Shown here in pieces: positions 55,695 to 64,000 of a DNA stretch of 64,000 bases. This DNA comes from Roseivivax sp. GX 12232 (GTDB taxonomy: Bacteria > Pseudomonadota > Alphaproteobacteria > Rhodobacterales > Rhodobacteraceae). The position numbers were made by a program, and so were the translations under genes. The stretch spans positions 62,001-126,000 of the forward strand of contig NZ_JAJSEC010000005.1 in assembly GCF_021272185.1 (NCBI RefSeq), in the 5' to 3' direction. Each line of letters opens with the position of its first letter. The first letter of the stretch is position 1. Below the pieces are notes generated by a model. That model made no database searches, was not told the DNA's origin, and was given only the letters and a program-made list of their open reading frames with translations.

Positions 55695-58600
55695 TCGGCG
55701 GCCTCGGCGCGCCGGTCGCCGACCACATCCGAGAGGATCTCGCCCTTGAAGCCCGCAAAGCGCGCGAGGCCCGCGTCAGAGGTGCATTCGAAGCCCTCGG
55801 CCAGGAAGACCGGCTGGTCGTCCTCATCGGTCACCACCGCGTCGAAAAGCACCTGCGGCGCCTGCGCCTCCGGGCGCATCCGCAGCACCATCCGGGCCGG
55901 GCGCCCGGCGCCGATCGGCACCAGCCGCGCGATGGCATTGGGCAGCGCGGGCGCCTTGCGGGTGACCATGGACCAGACCCAGGCCAGCTGCGCCACGGCG
56001 TCGAGAAGCCCCGGATCGACCAGCCAGCCGGTGCCCGGGCCGAAGCTGCCCGGCGGGCTCGGGGCGACGCGGGCGGTCACGCCGCCGGTGTCGAGCCCGA
56101 GGATCTCTTTCACCCGCTGGTATTCGGAGCCGTGGAACAGCATCTCGCGGTAGGCGCCCCGGGCGGTCAGCCCCGCGGACCCGGCGCGGGTCATCAAGAG
56201 GTCATGGGCCAGCTCCTCGGCGCCCTCGAGCGGGGCGGCGCCTTTCGTCGGGCGCAGGATCGCTGAGGCGCGGTAATACCCGCGATGCGGGGCCTCGGCG
56301 GCCTTCATGTCGACCCGGGCGGCAAAGCCCGTGGGATCGCCGTGTTCCGCCGAGGTTCCGACCAGCAGCACCTCGCGGTCGGCATCCTCGTCGAGCTTCA
56401 GCCCCGAGAGCACGCGCAGGTCCGAGAGCCCCGCCACCCGCCAGTCGGGCCAGATCGCGCGGGCGGCCTCGGCGCAGGTCTCGGCGGCGCAGGCCAGCGG
56501 CACGACCGGCGTGCCGCCGATGCGATGCGCGCCGATCCAGGGGTCCTGGGCCAGCGCGAAGCGCCGGGCGATGGCGGTGCCGCCGCGCGGCGCGGGCGCG
56601 GGCCGGGGATCGGGCAGAAGCGGGAAGGCACTGTCGCGCGCGGCGCGCTGGGGTGTCGGCGTCGCGGCGGGGGGCGCGGGCTCGCCGCCCGCGCGGTCGG
56701 TCTCGTGCCGCTCCCAGGGGCCGGCGCCCAAGGTCACCTCGGAGACACCCTCGGGGGCGCGCAGGATCTCGTCGTAAAAGGCCGCGGCGCCGCCCTCGGA
56801 AGGCACCAGCGTCACGCCCTGGGCCTCGAACTTGGCGCGCACGGCCTCCGAGACCATGCCCGCGCCGAACTTCGTGGCATCCCAGGGGCCCCAGTTCACC
56901 GCCAGCGCCCGGCAGTCCGGCCAGCGCGCCGACAGCGCCGCGGCGATGCGGTTCAGAAGCTCGTTGGCGGTGGCGTAATCGGTCTGCCCGGAGTTGCCGT
57001 AGCGCCCGGCGACCGAGGCAAACAGCGCGCAGAAGGCCGGCGGCGCGGCGTCGAGCCCGGCGGCCAGCGCCAGCGCGCCCATGACCTTGGTTTCGACCAC
57101 GCGGTCCCAGCTTTCGGGCGTCTTGTCCTCGATGCGGCGGTCCTCGATCACGCCGGCGCCGTGCAGCACGCCGTGGACCGGGCCGAGCTCGGCCAGGAGC
57201 GCCGCGACGGCGGCGGGATCGGCCATGTCGCAGGCGCGGTAGTCGACGGAGGCGGCCCCAAGCGCTGCGAGATCGGCGAGGTTGGCGCGGATCTCGCGGT
57301 CGCGCTGGATCACCGAGATGGCGCGGTCGATGGCGGCGGGTGTGGGTTTCTCACCCCGGGCCTTGGCCGCGCCGGCGAGGTGGCGGCGCAGCGCCCCGGC
57401 ATCGGCCAGCGCCGCCAGTTCGGGCGCCTCGCGCCCCGGCGGCTCGGAGCGGCCGATCAGCACCAGCCGGGCACCGGCGCGGGCGAAGGGGCGCAGCACC
57501 TCGGCGGTGATGCCCCGCGCGCCGCCGGTGGCGAGGATCAGCGCGCCGGGCGGCAGGTCGCGGGCGGGACGGTCGGCGACCTCCTCGGGGCGGCTGCGGA
57601 AGACGTGGCGCTGCCCCTCGGGGTAGCCGACCTCGATCCGGCCCTCGGGGGCGGAGAGCTCGTCGAAGAGCCGCGCGGCCATCTCATCGGGCGCGAGCGC
57701 GGGGTCGAAGTCCACCGCCCGGGTGCGCGCATCGGGCCATTCCTCGCGCAGCGACTTGGCCAGGCCGGTGGCCCCGCCCGCGAGCATCAGCCCCCGGGCC
57801 CCACTGCGCCCGAAGTCGCCGCCCAGCGCCGAGGCGAAGACCACCCGGCCCTGCTTCAGCCCTTCCGCATGAGCCCGGACCAGCCGGTAGGCGCTTTTCT
57901 CGGAGCGCGCGAGCGCGTCGCGCCAGGCGTCGCGCCCGGCCTCGAGCACGAGCGGCGCGGCGTCGAGCGGCGCGAGATGCACGAGGCCCGCGGGGGCCCC
58001 CTCGAGCGCCTCGGGCGCGGCGGCCTCCTCGGCGGTCAGCAGCCGCGCCTTGGCCCCCGCCGCCTCGATCCGGGCGGCCAGCGCCTCGGCCACGCCGCCC
58101 GCATCGCGGGTCAGCAGGTAGAGCCCCTTCGGCAGGGGGGCCGTCGCCGGGCCCGGCTGGGCCTCGGCGGTGATGACGAACCGGGGCGGTCGGGGCGCAT
58201 CCGCGCGCTCCGCATTCTCCGCCCCGGCGGGATCAAAAGGGACCGGCGCCCCTTCCTTTTCGAGATGCGCGGTCAGCGTCTCGACGATGGCGCCCAGCGT
58301 CTTCTGGGCGTTCAGCGTCTCGCCGATCGGCGCGGCCGCCGCGGATTGCGGCGCGGGCAGCGCCTTGACCAGCGCGCCCACGATCTCGAGCCGCTTGATC
58401 GAGTCGATGCCGAGGTCGGCCTCGATGCCCTGCTCGAGGTCGAGCATGTCCGAGGGGTAGCCAGTGCGGTCCTCGACGATCTCGAGAAGCAGCGCGGTGA
58501 TGCCCTCGCGGTCGAGGCCGGCGCTTGCGGCGGGTGCCTCGGGCTTCGGCGCAGGTGCGGGTGCCGGCGGGGCCGAGGCGGCGGCGGGCTGCGCCGGGGG

Positions 58601-61600
58601 CACGGGCGCCGAGGGCTGGGCCGGCGGCGGCGCGACCGGCGCGGTGACGGCAGCGGGCGCGGGCTGCGGCGCGGGCGCCGGGGCCTGGGCCGGGGCGCTC
58701 AGCACCGCCTGGGGTGCCGCAGCCACGGGCCGGGCCATGGGCCGGGCGGGACGCGCGCTGCGCATCGGGACACCGGCCCCGAGGCTCGCGAGCATCACCC
58801 GCTCCTGGATCTCCAGGAAGCGCGTCATGGTGGACTGGAACCCGGCCATGATCGCCTCGGCCGGACTGTCGAAGGTCTGAGGATAGACCGCCTCGCTACG
58901 AGACAGGTCCTGCGGGCTCTGGTCCATGATGGTCTCCTTTCCGGGGCCAGTCGGAGCGCCCGCCATGCTGGCGGGGGCGTGGGACGCGCCGGCAGCGGGC
59001 GCGAGGGGCGGAAGCGTCACGCCGGTCAGGGGCGCGGCACCGGGGGTCTCGGGGGCGGATGCGGGGGCGGCGGCCTTGCGGGCCTCGATCTCCTCGAGGG
59101 TCAGCACCGGCAGCGGCGGGCCGTCGGCCGGGCGGGCGCCCGAGCCGTTCAGCATCCAGATGTTGCGGCCCGGGGCCTCGGGCAGCTCGATCGCGCCCTT
59201 CAGCGCCACGATCCGCGCGTCGCGGCCGCGGAAGAGCCGCGCGAGGTCGAGCGACGCGCCTTCGGACAGAAGCTGCCCCAGCGCCGCGAGGACACCCTTC
59301 AGGCCGCCCTCCTCGTCGTCGGTAACGATGGCGGCGTGATCGGCCTCGCCCAGGATCTGCCGGACCATGCCGGCATGGGCGGCCTTGGGCCCGACGCTCA
59401 GGAAGACCCGGGCACCGTCGCGGTGCATGGCCTCGACCTCGGCCACGAATTCCACCGGGCGCGAGAGCTGCCGCGCCAGCGTGCGGCGCACGGCCTTGGG
59501 TTCGGGGTCATAGGGCGCGGCGGTGGTATTGGCGTAGACCGGGAAGCGCGGCGCGGCGACCGGCAGCTTGTTCAGGAAGCCCGCCAGCCGCTTCTCGGCG
59601 GGGGCGACGATCTGCGAATGGAAGGCCGCGCCCACCGGCAGGAGCCGGACCGACAGGCCCTCCCCCTCTGCCTTGGCGCGGGCCTCCTCGATGGCGGCGC
59701 GGCTGCCCGAGAGGATGCTTTGCTCGGGCGCGTTGTGGTTGGCCACGCAGAGCCCCTCGATGCCCTCGATCAGCGCCTCGATCCGGGCCCGGGGCGCGCG
59801 CACGGCGGCCATGGTGCCAAGATCCGCGCCCTCGCCCGCCTCGACCATGAAGCGGCCGCGGGCCCGCGACAGCTTGATCAAGTCGCCGCGCGTCAGCGCG
59901 CCGGCGGCATGCAGGGCGACAAACTCGCCGTAGCTGTGCCCGGCGGCCATGTCGGCGCGCAGTCCCAGCCCCTCGAGCAGCGCCCAGAGCCCGGCCTCGA
60001 CCGCGCCCAGCGCGGGCTGCGCCATGTCGGTGCGGGTCAGCGCGGCGGCAGCGGCGGCACGGGCCTCGGCGTCATAGGCGGCCTCGGGCAGGATCGCCCG
60101 GCTGAGCGGCTCGCCCAGCGCGGCGTCGGCCTCGGCCAGGCTTTCGGAGAGCTCGGGCAGCAGCGTCGCGAGATCGGCGAACATCTCGGGGTATTGGCTG
60201 CCCTGGCCGGGGAAGATCAGCGCGAGCTTGCCGCCGGAGGCCAGGCGCGGGGCCTCGGACCAGCTCGCACCCGGGGGCAGCTTGCCGCCCTCTTCCAGCG
60301 CGGCGATCAGCGCGCCCATGCGCGCCGCCAGCGTCGCGGGGTCCGAGACCACCAGCGTCGCCGTCAGCCCCGAGGCGGGCGCGGCTTCCCAGAGGCTGCG
60401 CGCGAGGTCGGCCAGCTCCGGTGCCCAGCCTTGCCCCAGCCGGTCGAGCTGGGCGCGGATCTGCTGGACCACGCCGCGCGCCGAGGCGCCGCGCCAGACC
60501 AGAAGCTCATGCGGCCAGCGCCGCCGCGCGGCGGGCCGGAGCGCCGGGATCGCGCGCTTGGCGTCGTGTTCCTCCAGCGTGACGTGGAAGTTCGTGCCGC
60601 CGAAGCCGAAGGCCGAGACCCCGGCCCGGCGCGGCAGCGCGCCCGCGTTCCAGGGCCGAGCGCGGTCGACGAGGTAGAGCGGCAGCTCTTCCTCCAGGAG
60701 CTTCTCGTTCGGCGCGCCCTCGCGGCCATGCGGCGGCAGCACGCCGTGGTGACAGGCCAAGGCCGCCTTGATCATGCCCGCGATGCCCGCTGCGGCCTTG
60801 GTATGGCCGATCTGGGTCTTGACCGAACCGATCGCCGCCGAGCGCGGCGCCGCCCCGGCCGAGGTCAGAAGCCGGGTCACGGTCTCCATCTCGGCGGTGT
60901 CGCCGACCACGGTGCCGGTGCCATGCGCCTCGAAAAGGCCCACCGTCTCGGGCCCGTAGCCCGCCATCTCGTAGGCGCGGCTGAGCGCGCGGATCTGCCC
61001 GTCGGGATGCGGGGCGGTCATCGACTTGGCCTTGCCGTCCGAGGAGCCGCCGACGCCCTTGATCACCGCGTAGACGCGGTCGCCGTCGCGCTCGGCATCG
61101 GCGAGCCGCTTCAGCGCCACCATGGCGAGCCCCTCGGAGATCGCGATGCCGTCGGCCCCGGCCTCGAAGGAGGCGCAGCGCCCGCGCGGGCTGAGCGCCC
61201 GGGTCTTGGAGAAACACAGGTAGCCGAAGGGGCCCTGCACGGTGTCGATGCCCCCGGCCAGCACCATGTCCGAGCGCCCGGTCTCAAGCTCGAGCACGCC
61301 CTGGTAGACCGCCGCGAGCGACGAGGCGCAGGCCGCGTCGACGGTGTAGTTCACCCCGCCGAAATCGAGCCGGTTGGCGGTGCGCCCGGCGGCGACGTTG
61401 AGCAGGATCCCGGCGAAGCTGTCCTCGGTCCATTCCGGCAGATAGCCCGCCGCCTCCGGGTCGATCCCGCCGAGGAAGCGCGGCATCTCGGAGCGCACGG
61501 CGTATTGCGCGCCCACGTCCCCCGCCCCGCCCGAGGCGCCGAGGATCACCGAGGTCCGCAGCCGCGGCCCCTCGATCCCGGCGGCGCCGGTCAGGCCTGC

Positions 61601-63952
61601 GTCGTCGAGGCAGCGCCGCGCCACCTCCAGCGTCATCAGCTGCAAGGGATCGAGCGACTTCACCGCGCGCGGCGGGATGCCATAGGCCATCGGGTCGAAG
61701 GGCATGTCCTCGAGGAAGCCGCCCCAGCGCGAATAGATCTTGTCCGGCACGCTGGGATCGGGGTCGAAGTAGATGCGCCAGTCCCAGCGGTGCGCCGGGA
61801 TCTCCGAGATCGCCGCCCGCCCGTCGAGCAGGTTCTCCCAGTATTCCCGCAGGTCACGCGCGCCCGGCAGAAGCGCCGACATGCCGACGATGGCGATATC
61901 GGCGGGCTCGGGGGTCCTGGGCCGCGCGGGGCCCCGGTCCTCGGTGGCGGTGCCGGCGATCTCGCGCAGGCGGGCGGCGCCCTCCTCGCAGATGCCGCGG
62001 TGCAGGCTGCGGATGTCGGTCAGCCCGTGCCGGAGCTGGGCGACCTGGCCGATCATATACATGCCCTCGGCCTGCTGGCGGTCGACCGGCACCTCGCGCA
62101 GCGCGTCGCCCTGGCGTTCGGTCGCCTTGGAGGCGATGCGCAGCCGGCCGAGCGTCAGGCTCTCCAGCTCCTCGCGCATGTCCTCGGCACCGGTGCCCGC
62201 GGCCTCGAGCGCCCGGCGCTTGGCGGCGAATTCCTCGGCAAAGGGCGTGAGCGCGGCACGGCTGGCATGGCCCGCGCCGGTCTCCAGCGTCACCGTCTCG
62301 GAGCAGGCGAGCAGCGTGTCCTGGAAGGTCTCGGCGATGGCGCCGTCGCGCACGGCCTCTTCGGTGAAGAGGTAGGCGGTGCCGATCAGCACGCCGACCT
62401 TGACCCCGCGCGCGGCCAGCGGCGCGGCGAAGGCGCCGACGATGGCCGCCGAAGCCGCGTCATGGATGCCGCCCGCGAAAAGCACCGAAATCTCGGCGGC
62501 GGTCTTCTTGTCGGGCACCTCCTCGAGCAGGGTGCGGACCATGTTGTCCCAGAGCACCAGCGAGGACATCGGCCCAACGTGGCCGCCGCATTCGCGGCCC
62601 TCGAAGACGAACCGCCGCGCGCCCTGTTCGAGGAACATCGACAGAAGCCGGGGCGAGGGCACATGCAGGTAGGAGGGGATGCCATCGCCCTCGAGCGCGA
62701 TGGCCTGGTCGGGACGCCCGCCCGCGATCAACGCGAAGGCGGGCCCGTGTTTTCGGGCCACCGCCACCTGTTCCTGGACCAGCTGCGAGGGCGCGAAGCC
62801 CAGGAGCCCGACGCCCCAGGGCTTGCCCGCGAGCCGCTGGGCCACATCCGCCAGCAGCGTATCGGCCTGGGCCGGGCGCATCAGCGCCAGCGCCACCATC
62901 GGCAGGGCGCCGCCCTCGGCCACGGATTGCGCGAAAGGCGCGGTGTCCGAGACCCGCGTCATCGGCCCCTGGACGATGGGAAACTCGGTGCCATGGTCGG
63001 CGGCCAGCGGTGTGCCTGCGCCAAGAATGTCGGTATCGGCGGCGCGGGCCACCGCTTCGGCGGAAAGCCGGTCGAGCGCCGCGCAGAGCCGTCCGAGCCC
63101 GCCGTAGCGCTGTGCGAGGTCCGGCGCGAAGGCCGCGGCCTGGCCCATGGGCGCGAGCTGGCCCGCGGCGAGGTCCCAGCCGAAGGCCACTTCGGCGCGG
63201 GTCGCCTCAGCCCCGGCGCTTTCCGCAGCGGCCAGCGCCGCGCGCAGCCCGGCGGCGGCCTGGCGGCCCGGCGCCTCGACGCCGCGCCAGCGGATGCCCG
63301 CGCGGCCCTCGATCAGCGCGGTCTCGCCGCCGGTCATCCGCGCCAGCACCGGGGCCAGCGCCTCGCCCAGCGCGCATTCGCGCAGCATCAGGCATTGATC
63401 GTCGAGCACCACGCCCGCCGCGCCCCCGGCGCGCACCGCGCCGGCCGAATGCAGCCCGATGCCGCCGCGGGCATAGACCGTCGCGGCCCCCGCCGCGCGG
63501 GCCTGTTGCAGCAGGATGAATGTGGTCGCCTCGCCGACCCGTCCGCCGGCCTCGTGGCCCTTGAGGACGACGCCCTGGGCCGCCGCCGGACCGGCAAGCC
63601 GGTCGTCCCAGGCGATGGCTTCCAGCAGGACCGTGAGCCCCGCCGCGCGCAGGGCGCCCAGCGGCTCGGGCGCCGCCAGCGCCGCCTCGGCGGGCAGGAT
63701 CACCAGCCCCAGCCCGCGCGCCTTGTAGAGCCCGGCAAGCCGCGTCGCCGCGTCGAGGTCGGTGATCTGCAGGCCCCATCCCCCGGGCGCCGCCTCGGCC
63801 AGCCGGTCGAGCCCGGCCTCGAGCGCGCCCTCGGCCAGCGGCAGTTCGGCATTGAAGACCCCGATGCGGCCCGCGCGCTGCGCCGCGATGGCCAGTGACG
63901 GATCGCCGGTCCCGGCGGGGGTCAGAACGAGAATGCCGAAGGGATGGGTCAT
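55691..63952 (-). CDS. megasynthase 1: NMO-type ER, KS-AT-ACP-KR-DH
   Basis: A 2,753-residue protein. Residues 1-240 and 300-640 are two nitronate-monooxygenase-type barrels; the second has IVQGPMTRVSDTAPFA and ECGGHVG, as in PfaD enoyl reductases, while the first has EAGGRVG. KS at 680-1130 has Cys875 (DAACASSLA) and FGFGGTNFHV. AT at 1240-1560 has Ser1340 in GHSYGEF. ACP Ser1851 is in LGIDSIKRLEI, flanked by Ala/Pro linkers. KR has TGGARGIT near 2141 and YATANELL. The C-terminal DH (2465-2753) has AHRIGGTPVVP and LLDAVAQ. GGAG precedes the ATG. Domain order recalls PfaD plus PfaA. Confidence 0.88.
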   Translation of the reverse strand: MTHPFGILVLTPAGTGDPSLAIAAQRAGRIGVFNAELPLAEGALEAGLDRLAEAAPGGWGLQITDLDAATRLAGLYKARGLGLVILPAEAALAAPEPLGALRAAGLTVLLEAIAWDDRLAGPAAAQGVVLKGHEAGGRVGEATTFILLQQARAAGAATVYARGGIGLHSAGAVRAGGAAGVVLDDQCLMLRECALGEALAPVLARMTGGETALIEGRAGIRWRGVEAPGRQAAAGLRAALAAAESAGAEATRAEVAFGWDLAAGQLAPMGQAAAFAPDLAQRYGGLGRLCAALDRLSAEAVARAADTDILGAGTPLAADHGTEFPIVQGPMTRVSDTAPFAQSVAEGGALPMVALALMRPAQADTLLADVAQRLAGKPWGVGLLGFAPSQLVQEQVAVARKHGPAFALIAGGRPDQAIALEGDGIPSYLHVPSPRLLSMFLEQGARRFVFEGRECGGHVGPMSSLVLWDNMVRTLLEEVPDKKTAAEISVLFAGGIHDAASAAIVGAFAAPLAARGVKVGVLIGTAYLFTEEAVRDGAIAETFQDTLLACSETVTLETGAGHASRAALTPFAEEFAAKRRALEAAGTGAEDMREELESLTLGRLRIASKATERQGDALREVPVDRQQAEGMYMIGQVAQLRHGLTDIRSLHRGICEEGAARLREIAGTATEDRGPARPRTPEPADIAIVGMSALLPGARDLREYWENLLDGRAAISEIPAHRWDWRIYFDPDPSVPDKIYSRWGGFLEDMPFDPMAYGIPPRAVKSLDPLQLMTLEVARRCLDDAGLTGAAGIEGPRLRTSVILGASGGAGDVGAQYAVRSEMPRFLGGIDPEAAGYLPEWTEDSFAGILLNVAAGRTANRLDFGGVNYTVDAACASSLAAVYQGVLELETGRSDMVLAGGIDTVQGPFGYLCFSKTRALSPRGRCASFEAGADGIAISEGLAMVALKRLADAERDGDRVYAVIKGVGGSSDGKAKSMTAPHPDGQIRALSRAYEMAGYGPETVGLFEAHGTGTVVGDTAEMETVTRLLTSAGAAPRSAAIGSVKTQIGHTKAAAGIAGMIKAALACHHGVLPPHGREGAPNEKLLEEELPLYLVDRARPWNAGALPRRAGVSAFGFGGTNFHVTLEEHDAKRAIPALRPAARRRWPHELLVWRGASARGVVQQIRAQLDRLGQGWAPELADLARSLWEAAPASGLTATLVVSDPATLAARMGALIAALEEGGKLPPGASWSEAPRLASGGKLALIFPGQGSQYPEMFADLATLLPELSESLAEADAALGEPLSRAILPEAAYDAEARAAAAAALTRTDMAQPALGAVEAGLWALLEGLGLRADMAAGHSYGEFVALHAAGALTRGDLIKLSRARGRFMVEAGEGADLGTMAAVRAPRARIEALIEGIEGLCVANHNAPEQSILSGSRAAIEEARAKAEGEGLSVRLLPVGAAFHSQIVAPAEKRLAGFLNKLPVAAPRFPVYANTTAAPYDPEPKAVRRTLARQLSRPVEFVAEVEAMHRDGARVFLSVGPKAAHAGMVRQILGEADHAAIVTDDEEGGLKGVLAALGQLLSEGASLDLARLFRGRDARIVALKGAIELPEAPGRNIWMLNGSGARPADGPPLPVLTLEEIEARKAAAPASAPETPGAAPLTGVTLPPLAPAAGASHAPASMAGAPTGPGKETIMDQSPQDLSRSEAVYPQTFDSPAEAIMAGFQSTMTRFLEIQERVMLASLGAGVPMRSARPARPMARPVAAAPQAVLSAPAQAPAPAPQPAPAAVTAPVAPPPAQPSAPVPPAQPAAASAPPAPAPAPKPEAPAASAGLDREGITALLLEIVEDRTGYPSDMLDLEQGIEADLGIDSIKRLEIVGALVKALPAPQSAAAAPIGETLNAQKTLGAIVETLTAHLEKEGAPVPFDPAGAENAERADAPRPPRFVITAEAQPGPATAPLPKGLYLLTRDAGGVAEALAARIEAAGAKARLLTAEEAAAPEALEGAPAGLVHLAPLDAAPLVLEAGRDAWRDALARSEKSAYRLVRAHAEGLKQGRVVFASALGGDFGRSGARGLMLAGGATGLAKSLREEWPDARTRAVDFDPALAPDEMAARLFDELSAPEGRIEVGYPEGQRHVFRSRPEEVADRPARDLPPGALILATGGARGITAEVLRPFARAGARLVLIGRSEPPGREAPELAALADAGALRRHLAGAAKARGEKPTPAAIDRAISVIQRDREIRANLADLAALGAASVDYRACDMADPAAVAALLAELGPVHGVLHGAGVIEDRRIEDKTPESWDRVVETKVMGALALAAGLDAAPPAFCALFASVAGRYGNSGQTDYATANELLNRIAAALSARWPDCRALAVNWGPWDATKFGAGMVSEAVRAKFEAQGVTLVPSEGGAAAFYDEILRAPEGVSEVTLGAGPWERHETDRAGGEPAPPAATPTPQRAARDSAFPLLPDPRPAPAPRGGTAIARRFALAQDPWIGAHRIGGTPVVPLACAAETCAEAARAIWPDWRVAGLSDLRVLSGLKLDEDADREVLLVGTSAEHGDPTGFAARVDMKAAEAPHRGYYRASAILRPTKGAAPLEGAEELAHDLLMTRAGSAGLTARGAYREMLFHGSEYQRVKEILGLDTGGVTARVAPSPPGSFGPGTGWLVDPGLLDAVAQLAWVWSMVTRKAPALPNAIARLVPIGAGRPARMVLRMRPEAQAPQVLFDAVVTDEDDQPVFLAEGFECTSDAGLARFAGFKGEILSDVVGDRRAEAAE

Positions 63953-64000
63953 GTCGCGTCTCCGGATGCCGCCGAGATATGGCGCTCCTGTCAGGTTTTC

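Noticed and set aside
56285-63898. 2,537-codon plus-strand frame opposite megasynthase 1
   Set aside because: Repetitive Arg/Gly/His/Gln-rich translation with no domain; the minus strand has complete KS, AT, ACP, KR and DH motifs.

Overview
The window is about 64 kb of GC-rich chromosome from an alphaproteobacterium, most likely order Rhodobacterales (Rhodobacter/Paracoccus/Roseobacter relatives). The evidence is a petABC operon whose 187-residue Rieske protein closely resembles the Rhodobacter one, an xerC-DUF484 pair, an LpxQ-like outer-membrane protein, a urease operon with Rhodobacterales-style accessory genes, and GC-rich intergenic repeats of a type common in this order. No rRNA, tRNA, CRISPR array, transposase or prophage gene was recognised.

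Layout. 1-3.2 kb: the 5' end of uvrC, then a minus-strand operon of an S49 peptidase, a 55-residue membrane/zinc-ribbon protein, a Ca2+/Na+ antiporter and a pteridine-reductase-like SDR. 3.7-6.4 kb: petABC (cytochrome bc1). 6.7-11.9 kb: an LpxQ-like beta-barrel, psd-pssA, a GST and DUF484-xerC. 12-16.5 kb: thiBPQ under a TPP riboswitch, divergent from aroC. 16.9-24 kb: ureDABCEFG with three extra small genes, plus trmO. 24.3-31 kb: an HTH/periplasmic-binding-protein fusion regulator, a branched-chain-amino-acid-type ABC transporter whose two permeases are fused, and galM. 31.4-33.2 kb: a D-lactate/glycolate-type FAD oxidase and an SH3 lipoprotein. 33.6-37.4 kb: a 1,244-residue protein joining a PqqD-like domain, a Gly/Met-rich tract, an M50-like membrane region without catalytic residues, and an HlyD adaptor.

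The most unusual part runs from 37.7 kb to the right edge. Two megasynthases (2,753 and 1,666 residues, start and stop overlapping) carry the parts of a PUFA/secondary-lipid synthase in a compact form: a nitronate-monooxygenase-type enoyl reductase fused in front of KS-AT-ACP-KR-DH, followed by KS-AT-DH with a fused Sfp-type phosphopantetheinyl transferase. Around them lie a free-standing ACP, a methyltransferase, two SDRs, an alpha/beta hydrolase, a metal-dependent phosphodiesterase/phosphatase, two sulfotransferases, two PHB-depolymerase-like esterases and two related repeat/propeller-like proteins. Eight of these genes form one tight minus-strand operon (45.5 to 37.8 kb). My inference is a pathway that builds, tailors (reduction, methylation, sulfation, phospho-ester chemistry) and possibly exports a non-housekeeping lipid or polyketide. 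The product cannot be read from sequence.

Other structure: a 168-bp element occurs twice, 21 kb apart, with long inverted arms and an equal 73-nt loop. There is a 35-bp tandem repeat, a shared intergenic repeat family, and a strong hairpin in front of ureC. Start codons were chosen from ribosome-binding sites, overlaps and family length where possible. Domain boundaries are read by eye and are approximate.
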